The notes under the pieces were generated by a model, which worked only from the letters and a program-made list of their open reading frames with translations, did no database searches and was not told the DNA's origin. This document shows, piece after piece, positions 57,739 through 64,000 of a stretch of 64,000 nucleotides of DNA. The DNA is taken from NCBI GenBank assembly GCA_018364455.1, contig JAGZLW010000003.1, positions 1 to 64,000 of the forward strand. Direction: 5' to 3'. Every line of letters starts with the position of its first letter. Positions within the stretch are counted from its first letter, which is position 1. This stretch comes from Streptococcus mitis (lineage in GTDB: Bacteria > Bacillota > Bacilli > Lactobacillales > Streptococcaceae). A program made the translations under genes and the position numbers.

Positions 57739-58118
57739 CAAAAGATTGGAATTTTAATCAACCATTAGAAAGCAAATCAGAAAATCAAGAAGATCCAGAT
57801 AAAATTGCGGCCTTATTTGGAAATCATCAAGGAGGTAATGATGTAAATTATGAAGCAGCTTTTCAAAAGCGAAAACAAGCACCTGTGACGGAATCAAATT
57901 CTAGTTCTAAACCCAAAGTTACAGAGGTTAGAACAGGAAAAGAGACAGATATCACTACAAGTTATCAGCAACATCTTAAAAGACTGATTGCAGATAACAA
58001 TAGCGATATTCAAAGTAGTCAAAAGAAAATTGAAGAGCTACATACGTTGATCGACACAAAGAATAAAGACAATAAGAAATTGCAGTCCATTTATGATGCG
58101 ATTTCCGAATTACACTAA
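57735..58118 (+). CDS. Small conserved ICE protein
   Basis: 127 residues with an N-terminal WNFNQPLESKSENQED and IAALFGNHQG, a disordered middle and a C-terminal coiled coil. It resembles the ICE family known as DUF5945, from memory. Translationally coupled to the previous gene (ATGA overlap) and followed by a terminator. A relaxosome or regulatory role is possible by location only. Confidence 0.6.
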   Translation: MTKDWNFNQPLESKSENQEDPDKIAALFGNHQGGNDVNYEAAFQKRKQAPVTESNSSSKPKVTEVRTGKETDITTSYQQHLKRLIADNNSDIQSSQKKIEELHTLIDTKNKDNKKLQSIYDAISELH

Positions 58119-58144
58119 GCAGTCCTGATAGGCTGCTTTTTTTG
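58118..58144 (+). terminator. Terminator with bulged stem
   Basis: AGCAG-T-CC pairs with GG-CTGCT around a short loop, followed by seven Ts, directly after the previous stop codon. Confidence 0.8.
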
Positions 58145-58155
58145 AGAGGTTATAG

Positions 58156-58431
58156 ATGTTTACAACATTTTTTAAGAAAAATCACGACAATAGTGATGTA
58201 TTTAAAAAGCTGATTCATAGACTATCTGATATGTCTGTCCAAGATCTTGAAAAAATAGATCGACTGCTAGATATCATTTTCACTCCAAACCAAGAATCAG
58301 AACAACTAAAAACAGAAGCAACTTACAGAGAAGAAACTTTGGACGACACATTAAAGGAAGCTAAGAATCAACTTCATAAGGAACAATTGGAGAAGAATTT
58401 AGAGAGATTTAGGAAAAATGGAATGAAATAA
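58156..58431 (+). CDS. Small hypothetical ICE protein
   Basis: 91 residues, helical and charged (DVFKKLIHRLSDMSVQDLEK, later KEAKNQLHKEQLEKNLERFRK). No membrane segment or known motif. ATG follows GAGAGG about 10 bases away, 37 bases after a terminator. Function unknown. Confidence 0.5.
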   Translation: MFTTFFKKNHDNSDVFKKLIHRLSDMSVQDLEKIDRLLDIIFTPNQESEQLKTEATYREETLDDTLKEAKNQLHKEQLEKNLERFRKNGMK

Positions 58432-58452
58432 ATGGTTTTATAAAATTTTCTT

Positions 58453-58480
58453 TTACTTGCATAAAGTCTTGTGTTATACT
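58453..58480 (+). promoter_or_regulatory. Promoter of the DUF3990-like gene pair
   Basis: TTACTT (58453-58458), 16-base spacer, TATACT (58475-58480) with a TG extension. Confidence 0.55.
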
Positions 58481-58512
58481 TTTAGTATAGACTAGAGAAG
58501 GAAGTAAATATT

Positions 58513-59148
58513 TTGGAGTTGACTACCAAGCAGGAAAAGCAACTAGGTCAGACGCAGTGGTTTCATGCTACATTATTGAGACATTTAGAATCCTTAAAAA
58601 AAGGAATCGATGTTAAATTTAATTTAGGAAGTGAGCTAGACTTTGGACCTGGTTTCTATATCACACCTGACTTTGAACAAGCTAGAAAATTTATTAACAA
58701 GCAAGTTGAAGTATTAAATCGAAGCACTTCTAATAATAATATTTTTGACTCAGAAGAAGAAGAAGTAGGAATTATAGTAGAATTTCGTATTTCAAATTTT
58801 ATAGAAATTTTTAAGAACCCTGACTATCATTGTCACTATTTTGCAAAACATAAAAAGTCAGAGTCAGATTTAGATTTTGCTGAATTTGTCGTTCAAAATC
58901 GGGAAAATCCAGATGAATTACAACACCATTTTGATTTTATCTATGGTGTTCAGACTGATGACAATCCAACCCAAGCTTTAGCTCGTTTTCGTCAGAATGA
59001 AATTACAAAAGAAGAAATGCTTGCTGAGTTTAGAAAACCCTATTCTTTTAAACAATTATCCATTCACAACCAATCTTTTTGTGATATAATGAAAATAGAG
59101 AAAGTTTATCAATCAAAGACAGGAGAGGAGTTACAAAAATGGCAGTAG
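58513..59148 (+). CDS. DUF3990-like protein (ADP-ribosyltransferase fold), candidate toxin
   Basis: 211 residues, TTG start behind GAAGGAAG. QWFHATLLRHLESLKKGIDV near the N-terminus and DFGPGFYITPDFEQARKF match the ART-like pattern of DUF3990 (HAS/HGT...GLDFG-GFYTT), where such proteins are often paired with a small partner. Further residues FAEFVVQNRENPD and DFIYGVQTDDNPTQAL fit the rest of that fold, including a possible Gln/Glu motif. Its own promoter and the small overlapping gene suggest a two-gene toxin-antitoxin unit. Activity is inferred. Confidence 0.6.
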   Translation: MELTTKQEKQLGQTQWFHATLLRHLESLKKGIDVKFNLGSELDFGPGFYITPDFEQARKFINKQVEVLNRSTSNNNIFDSEEEEVGIIVEFRISNFIEIFKNPDYHCHYFAKHKKSESDLDFAEFVVQNRENPDELQHHFDFIYGVQTDDNPTQALARFRQNEITKEEMLAEFRKPYSFKQLSIHNQSFCDIMKIEKVYQSKTGEELQKWQ

Positions 59149-59366
59149 TATCGTTGGAAAATAATATTAAACTATATAGTTCAGAATTATTTCAAGCACT
59201 ATTAAAAGCCTCTAATTATAAATTGGATGAGCGTATTGCTCAGACTGTTGCAGAAGGCTATGCTCGTAATCTAGATTATTCTGATCCTGAACTGATGCAT
59301 GTTGGTGTAACTTCGGTTGCTAACAACCTGCTTACAAAAATTAAACAAGAGTATTTTATTGTATAG
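59139..59366 (+). CDS. Small partner of the DUF3990-like protein
   Basis: 75 residues, helical (VSLENNIKLYSSELFQALLK, DERIAQTVAEGYARNL). It overlaps the upstream gene by 10 bases and ends before a strong terminator. Position and size suit an antitoxin or immunity protein of the ART-like protein, but the usual DUF3791-type motif is not evident. Confidence 0.5.
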   Translation: MAVVSLENNIKLYSSELFQALLKASNYKLDERIAQTVAEGYARNLDYSDPELMHVGVTSVANNLLTKIKQEYFIV

Positions 59367-59373
59367 TATTTTG

Positions 59374-59418
59374 AAAAGCCACCGAAAAAGGAATTACTCT
59401 TTAAGGTGGCTTTTTTAG
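59374..59418 (+). terminator. Terminator between the DUF3990-like pair and pezAT
   Basis: 10-bp perfect stem (59374-59383 with 59405-59414) with a T-run. Confidence 0.85.
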
Positions 59419-59449
59419 AAGTAAAGTTTAGGCTAGAAAAACAACAAAC

Positions 59450-59491
59450 AACGCACCAATTTTGGTGCGTTCTGCTTTTTTATGCTATAAT
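59450..59491 (+). promoter_or_regulatory. pezAT promoter with PezA operator palindrome
   Basis: A perfect 10-bp inverted repeat AACGCACCAA-TT-TTGGTGCGTT (59450-59471) overlaps the -35 region (TTGGTG). An extended -10 TGCTATAAT ends at 59491. PezA is known to autorepress pezAT, so this is its probable operator. Confidence 0.75.
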
Positions 59492-59518
59492 GGATTTAGA
59501 AAAATAAAGGAGTTTGCC

Positions 59519-59995
59519 ATGATTGGAAAGAACATAAAATCCTTACGTAAAACACATGACTTAACACAACCCGAATTTGCACGGATTGTAGGTATTTCAC
59601 GAAATAGTCTGAGTCGTTATGAAAATGGAACGAGTTCAGTCTCTACCGAATTAATAGACATCATTTGTCAGAAGTTTAATGTATCTTATGTCGATATTGT
59701 AGGAGAAGATAAAATGCTGAATCCTGTTGAAGATTATGAATTGACTTTAAAAATTGAAATTGTGAAAGAAAGAGGTGCTAATCTACTTTCTCGACTCTAT
59801 CGCTATCAAGATGGTCAGGGAATTAGCATTGATGATGAATCTAACCCTTGGATTTTAATGAGTGATGATCTATCTGATTTGATTCATACGAATATCTATT
59901 TAGTAGAAACTTTTGATGAAATAGAGAGATATAGCGGTTATTTGGATGGAATTGAACGTATGTTAGAGATATCTGAAAAGCGGATGGTAGCTTAA
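59519..59995 (+). CDS. pezA: Antitoxin and autorepressor PezA
   Basis: 158 residues, the known PezA length. The N-terminal helix-turn-helix (about 1-65; IGKNIKSLRKTHDLTQPEFA, ISRNSLSRYENG) binds the operator, and the C-terminal part wraps around PezT. ATG follows AAAGGAG. The stop overlaps the pezT start by one base. pezAT is the classical toxin-antitoxin pair of pneumococcal PPI-1, which supports the locus assignment. Confidence 0.93.
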   Translation: MIGKNIKSLRKTHDLTQPEFARIVGISRNSLSRYENGTSSVSTELIDIICQKFNVSYVDIVGEDKMLNPVEDYELTLKIEIVKERGANLLSRLYRYQDGQGISIDDESNPWILMSDDLSDLIHTNIYLVETFDEIERYSGYLDGIERMLEISEKRMVA

Positions 59996-60765
59996 TGGAA
60001 ATCCAAGATTATACTGATAGTGAATTCAAACATGCTTTAGCACGGAATCTTCGTTCTCTGACAAGAGGAAAAAAGTCCAGTAAGAAACCTGTAGCGATTT
60101 TGCTTGGAGGGCAAAGTGGTGCTGGCAAGACTACAATTCATCGTATTAAACAGAAAGAATTTCAAGGAAATATTGTTATCATAGATGGCGATAGTTTTCG
60201 TTCTCAACATCCACACTATTTAGAACTGCAGCAAGAATATGGCAAAGATAGTGTAGAATACACCAAAGATTTTGCAGGAAAAATGGTAGAGTCTTTAGTA
60301 ACCGAATTGAGTCATTTGGGATACAATCTTTTGATAGAGGGAACTTTACGAACTATTGATGTTCCAAAGAAAACAGCACAACTCTTGAAAAGTAGGGGAT
60401 ATGAAGTACAATTAGCCTTGATTGCGACAAAGCCTAAGCTGTCCTATCTGAGCACCCTTATCCGTTATGAAGAACTGTACGCTATTAATCCAAATCAAGC
60501 ACGCGCAACTCCAAAAGAACATCATGATTTCATTGTAAATCATCTAGTTGATAATACACGACAATTAGAAGAACTAGCTATCTTTGAAAGAATTCAAATT
60601 TATCAACGAGATAGAAGTTGTGTATATGATTCAAAAGAAAATACAACTCCAGTAGCAGATGTTCTTCAAGGGTTACTCTTTGGGGAGTGGAGTCAGGTAG
60701 AGAAAGAGATGCTTAAATCTGGAGATGAAAGATTGAAAGATTTAACTAATCGAAATGGTTGTTAG
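59995..60765 (+). CDS. pezT: Zeta-type toxin PezT (UDP-GlcNAc kinase)
   Basis: 256 residues, close to the 253 of the reference protein. Walker A GGQSGAGKTTIH (K45) and the catalytic Asp in DGDSFRSQHPHY (D66) are intact. It phosphorylates UDP-N-acetylglucosamine and inhibits peptidoglycan synthesis at MurA when freed from PezA. Coupled to pezA by a one-base overlap. Confidence 0.93.
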   Translation: MEIQDYTDSEFKHALARNLRSLTRGKKSSKKPVAILLGGQSGAGKTTIHRIKQKEFQGNIVIIDGDSFRSQHPHYLELQQEYGKDSVEYTKDFAGKMVESLVTELSHLGYNLLIEGTLRTIDVPKKTAQLLKSRGYEVQLALIATKPKLSYLSTLIRYEELYAINPNQARATPKEHHDFIVNHLVDNTRQLEELAIFERIQIYQRDRSCVYDSKENTTPVADVLQGLLFGEWSQVEKEMLKSGDERLKDLTNRNGC

Positions 60766-60797
60766 AGTTAGAATTTTTCTGTCTAACTTTTGGGGTA
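60766..60797 (+). terminator. Hairpin after pezT sharing a motif with 3491-3506
   Basis: AGTTAGA (60766-60772) pairs with TCTAACT (60782-60788), followed by TTTGGGGTA. The block TCTAACTTTTGGGGTA matches 15 of 16 bases of that at 3491. It is either a weak terminator or an insertion-element end remnant. Confidence 0.5.
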
Positions 60798-60842
60798 CAA
60801 TTCATTATAAATAAGTTTGTATTATTCAATTAATAATTCACC

Positions 60843-60889
60843 AATTATCGTTTAACATGATATAATGAAGATAAGTAAAGACGATAATT
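60843..60889 (+). promoter_or_regulatory. CBASS promoter bracketed by an inverted repeat
   Basis: AATTATCGT (60843-60851) and ACGATAATT (60881-60889) are perfect inverted repeats on either side of the extended -10 TGATATAAT (60858-60866). The -35-like TTCACC is at 60837-60842. The half-sites are about four helical turns apart (38 bases start to start), which suits a dimeric regulator or a looped repressor. Confidence 0.6.
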
Positions 60890-60902
60890 TAAGGAGGGAC
60901 AC

Positions 60903-61925
60903 ATGCCAACTTTACAGTCACAGTTTATTAAATTTCACGAAACAATTAAGCTAGACGCTGACGATAAAAAGGTATTAATTGACAAACGTAAAGAAGTTGA
61001 AGAAGCAATAAACAAAGGTGTTTCAGGATTTGGAAAAAGCTTTTTCAACCAAGGAAGTTACTCAACTTACACGGGTATTTTGCCAATCGATGAAGGAGAT
61101 TATGATTTAGATAGAGGTTTAAAAATAGATGTTGATAGACAATCGCATTCTCCTAAAGAGGTAAAGAAGTTTATTTTTGATGCATTAGCTTCCGAATTTG
61201 GGGAAAATAGTGTCAAAGTAAAAAATCCATGTGTGACAGTATCATTCCCTGAAGATAATGTTCACATTGATATAGCGGTGTATTGTACTGAAAATGATAA
61301 CTATTTTTTAGCTAGAGGAAAACTTAATAGTACTGACGAAAACATTAAATGGGAGGAAGCTGACCCTGTAGAATTAACTAAAGAAATTAATAATGCTATG
61401 GAGAACTCCGAAGACAGAAACCAATTTCGGAGAGTAATTCGTTACTTAAAAAGATGGAAAGATCTCAAATTTAAAAATCAAGATAATAGACCGACAGGTA
61501 TTGGGATCTCAGTTTTTGCTATTAATAATTTTTCTGTATCCAAAAAAGTAGACTATTTATCCGGGAAAACCACTTATGATGATATTTCAGCTTTAAGAAA
61601 CTTAATAAATACTATGATTAATTCATTTTCGGATAGATATGATGTTGAAAGAAAATTATTTTATCCGAGATTAGAGATTATATTACCTGTTAAGCCAAAT
61701 ACTGATGTATATGAAAAGGTATCAAATATACAAATGGAAGATTTTAAGAATAAATTAGAAAAATTAAGAACCTCACTAGATGAGGCAATAGAAGCTACTG
61801 ATTTAAGTGAGTCTACAAAAATATTAAGTAAACAGTTTGGTGACGATTTTCCTATTATTGAGCAAAATGAGACAGCAGAAAACTTTGGTACTAAGGCTAT
61901 TATCAGTGATTATCCAAGTGCTTAG
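60903..61925 (+). CDS. CBASS CD-NTase (cGAS/DncV-like cyclic nucleotide synthase)
   Basis: 340 residues. Nucleotidyltransferase core: G51-S52 in FNQGSYSTYTG, metal-binding D68 and D70 in GDYDLDRGL, third Asp D123 in HIDIAVY. The helical C-terminal domain follows (RRVIRYLKRWKDLKF). The protein ends in IISDYPSA; a small C-terminal residue fits the Cap2 conjugation tail. In response to phage it would make a cyclic di- or trinucleotide that activates an effector. The effector is not in view. ATG follows AAGGAGGG; Cap2 begins 8 bases later. Confidence 0.9.
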   Translation: MPTLQSQFIKFHETIKLDADDKKVLIDKRKEVEEAINKGVSGFGKSFFNQGSYSTYTGILPIDEGDYDLDRGLKIDVDRQSHSPKEVKKFIFDALASEFGENSVKVKNPCVTVSFPEDNVHIDIAVYCTENDNYFLARGKLNSTDENIKWEEADPVELTKEINNAMENSEDRNQFRRVIRYLKRWKDLKFKNQDNRPTGIGISVFAINNFSVSKKVDYLSGKTTYDDISALRNLINTMINSFSDRYDVERKLFYPRLEIILPVKPNTDVYEKVSNIQMEDFKNKLEKLRTSLDEAIEATDLSESTKILSKQFGDDFPIIEQNETAENFGTKAIISDYPSA

Positions 61926-61933
61926 ATACGAGT

Positions 61934-63700
61934 ATGTTAGAAAAAAAAGAAATATTCCAAATGTACTTTGAAAATATACATTCAGAGAGATTTGAGTCTA
62001 AAGATAAAGAATGCTACTTTTATCAATATAAAAAATTCACCTTAAAAATTATCGTTTCTAATGACTTTCCCCACTCACTTCCTGAATTTTATCTTTCAAA
62101 TTATATGGCTTTTAATAAATGGTATAGCCATGTCGGTTCCGAAGGGAAATTGTGTTACATTTCAGAAGATAATTTAATCTGGGACTTTAACAATCCATGT
62201 GGATTATTGAAAGATTGCTGTGAAAAAGTAAAGGAATTATTGGATAGTTGGGATACACCAAAAATGATTGAAGATCTCAGACAAGAGTTTCTATCATATT
62301 GGCAGATTAGTTGTTTGAATTCAAAAACAAAATATATATCCATTCGAAGTTACTTATCCAGGGTCGGTTCATTTGAAAAACATGAATTAGTTCTATCGAA
62401 TCAGAATGGCTATCTTTTTAATTATGGTTCACAACTCAAAGAGAGTGTTGCGCCACATTCTAAAAAAAGCAGTGATGTTTATATACTTCCACTTAAAGAT
62501 TCAACTTCTGTGATTCCTCCTAATCCCCTGAACGAACTAACAGAAGCAACATTTAAGAAAATGATTACAGGAAATCTATCTTCGAGGGTTAGACGTCGCT
62601 TCCAAAAGTGGTGTAAAACGAAACGAAAGTCATTCATATTAATTGTATCACTTCCTATATCTGATAATGATTTTGTTTTGTTTGGTGCGAGTTTTGAGTC
62701 TAGAACTTCGAAATATCCATTTAAATTTGATAATAAGGTACCACAAAAAAATAAAGGTAGAAAAAAAATTGGTTCTAAGGAGAAGAAATCAAAAAATGGA
62801 AGTTTTAAGATTACTCCAGTATATATTACAAGATTCGACAAGGAGTATAGAGTGAGTAGGACATCCCAAGAATATGATTTTCTTAATAAAAAAGTAGTAA
62901 TTGTTGGACTTGGATCTGTAGGATCGTTTGTTGCAAATAATTTATCTAAAATGGGTATAGCGAAACTTCTTTTAATAGATCCTGATTTTTTAACAGTAGA
63001 TAACATTTCAAGGCACTATTTAGGTATCGATAGTGTAATAGACAATATTCAAAAAGTAGATGCTTTAGAAGATAGATTGAAAAAAGAAAATCCAGATTTA
63101 GAGATTGAATGTGAGGGTATCCGATTTCAAGAAATAGTTCGGAAGAATCCAAATTTATTTCATGAATATGATTTTGTTTTTTCTTGTGTCGGAGATACTA
63201 AAACAAATTTTGAAATTAATCATTTTTTTAGAAAGATTGGTAAAACGGTATTGTATTGCTGGTTAGATCCATATGGAGTTGGGTATCATAACCTACTAGT
63301 TTCTCCACCAAATAATGGATGCTATATGTGTATGAATTATGAAAACGGATATCTTGTTAATAATAGGGCCTCTTTTGCAGAGGAAAATCAAATATTTGAA
63401 AAGCGTTTAGCCAGTTGTTATTCTTCGTTTATTCCTTATAATGTTATTGCACCTAGTTCTTTGGCAAATAAAGCTATAGAAGTATATTTACAGTACTTGG
63501 ATGGGGAATTTTCTTCTGAAAACAGATTAATATCAGAAATTGGTTCAAATAAACAGTTTGGAAAAGAAGGATTTACATATAGTGTTCGATACTACAATTG
63601 TTTAAAGAACAGTGATTTATTAAATGTTGCTTTAAGAACAAATACATCTTGTCCAGAGTGTAACGGAGATTATAAAGTTGATATATGTAAATCTGAATAA
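61934..63700 (+). CDS. CBASS Cap2, E2-E1 ubiquitin-transfer-like fusion
   Basis: 588 residues. N-terminal E2-like domain (about 1-150) with the catalytic Cys in GKLCYISED (C74). C-terminal E1/ThiF domain (about 290-560) with the nucleotide-binding VVIVGLGSVGSF (about 321-332), LLLIDPDFLTVDNISRH, and an E1-type catalytic Cys in ASCYSSFIPY (C495). Two CxxC pairs (C463/C466 and C573/C576) form a zinc site. In type II CBASS, Cap2 ligates the CD-NTase C-terminus to target proteins and primes it. Both active sites are present. Confidence 0.9.
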   Translation: MLEKKEIFQMYFENIHSERFESKDKECYFYQYKKFTLKIIVSNDFPHSLPEFYLSNYMAFNKWYSHVGSEGKLCYISEDNLIWDFNNPCGLLKDCCEKVKELLDSWDTPKMIEDLRQEFLSYWQISCLNSKTKYISIRSYLSRVGSFEKHELVLSNQNGYLFNYGSQLKESVAPHSKKSSDVYILPLKDSTSVIPPNPLNELTEATFKKMITGNLSSRVRRRFQKWCKTKRKSFILIVSLPISDNDFVLFGASFESRTSKYPFKFDNKVPQKNKGRKKIGSKEKKSKNGSFKITPVYITRFDKEYRVSRTSQEYDFLNKKVVIVGLGSVGSFVANNLSKMGIAKLLLIDPDFLTVDNISRHYLGIDSVIDNIQKVDALEDRLKKENPDLEIECEGIRFQEIVRKNPNLFHEYDFVFSCVGDTKTNFEINHFFRKIGKTVLYCWLDPYGVGYHNLLVSPPNNGCYMCMNYENGYLVNNRASFAEENQIFEKRLASCYSSFIPYNVIAPSSLANKAIEVYLQYLDGEFSSENRLISEIGSNKQFGKEGFTYSVRYYNCLKNSDLLNVALRTNTSCPECNGDYKVDICKSE

Positions 63701-64000
63701 TAAATCTCGAATTGTAATACCATCTGATATTTTTAATTCATTGCTAAAGTTTAGGCAACTTGGTTTGGAACCTGAAGCAGGTGGTATTTTTGTTGGTAAG
63801 AGACTTTTAAATAATTCGATACTTATTATAAATTTTTCAGAACCACAGGATAATGATGTAAGAAGTAGATTTAAATTCTCAAAAACTTCTCAAAACCACC
63901 AGAAATTTGCAGATGATTATTTTGATAAAAGTTCAGGTTTTATAAGTTTAATTGGGGAATGGCATACTCATCCCGAAGATATCCCTACTGCATCTTTTGT
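63678..64000 (+). CDS. CBASS Cap3, JAB/JAMM isopeptidase, 5' part (cut by window end)
   Basis: The frame is open to the window end (107 codons seen). Probable TTG start at 63678 behind GGAG, overlapping the cap2 end by 23 bases. JAMM motif elements: Glu in EPEAGGIFVGKRL, and the metal-binding His pair in GEWHTHPED; the Ser/Asp part would follow beyond 64000. Cap3 removes CD-NTase conjugates made by Cap2. This is short of the ordinary ATG rule and easily missed. Confidence 0.8.
   Translation, partial: MIYVNLNNKSRIVIPSDIFNSLLKFRQLGLEPEAGGIFVGKRLLNNSILIINFSEPQDNDVRSRFKFSKTSQNHQKFADDYFDKSSGFISLIGEWHTHPEDIPTASF

Overview
The window looks like the chromosome of a mitis-group Streptococcus: S. pneumoniae or a close relative such as S. 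mitis, S. oralis or S. pseudopneumoniae. The evidence is low GC, strong Shine-Dalgarno sites, extended -10 promoters, and recognisable streptococcal genes (acoC-acoL-lplA, a murA, map with the streptococcal insertion, ccdA plus thioredoxin lipoprotein, rlmD/rumA, pezAT). Gene family calls come from motifs read directly and from memory of the families; no database was searched.

Layout. (1) 1-10680, core genes: end of a 2-oxoacid dehydrogenase E2, its lipoyl-fused E3, lipoate ligase, murA, an acetyltransferase, a DRTGG/CBS regulator, methionine aminopeptidase, ccdA, a frameshifted thioredoxin lipoprotein, and the 23S rRNA methyltransferase gene rlmD (rumA). (2) About 10639 to beyond 64000, an integrative and conjugative element (ICE) of the Tn5252/ICESa2603 type, inserted at the 3' end of rlmD. 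In pneumococcus this is the site of pathogenicity island PPI-1, as I recall. Its left arm holds a RepA_N replication initiator, a solitary cytosine methyltransferase, small accessory genes, a structured leader RNA, then the type IV secretion core (VirD4-like, Maff2-like, VirB6-like, PrgI, VirB4-like, lysozyme/CHAP cell-wall hydrolase). The hydrolase gene is interrupted by a 2.8 kb group II intron. After it come a convergent GNAT toxin-antitoxin pair, a predicted repeat-containing small RNA, and a giant methylase-helicase gene broken by a nonsense codon.

(3) 36307-54123, a complete L-fucose / blood-group glycan operon carried inside the ICE: DeoR regulator, fuculokinase, ABC importer without its own ATPase, GH29 fucosidase, two GH36-type enzymes, a secreted GH98 blood-group endo-galactosidase with two CBM51/NPCBM modules, aldolase, isomerase and lactaldehyde reductase. 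Two near-consensus CcpA (cre) sites sit at its promoters. GH98 would release A/B-antigen oligosaccharide outside the cell, the importer would take it up, and the GH36 and GH29 enzymes and the fuc pathway would dismantle it.

(4) 54333-64000, the ICE resumes with an orphan membrane protein, a VirB8-like protein, a Toprim primase-like protein, small conserved ICE proteins, a DUF3990-like (ADP-ribosyltransferase-fold) protein with a small partner, the pezAT toxin-antitoxin pair, and then a type II CBASS anti-phage operon: CD-NTase, E2-E1 fusion (Cap2) and a JAB/JAMM protease (Cap3) cut by the window end. The CBASS effector is not visible and should lie just beyond 64000. The ICE integrase, relaxase and right attachment site are also not in the window.
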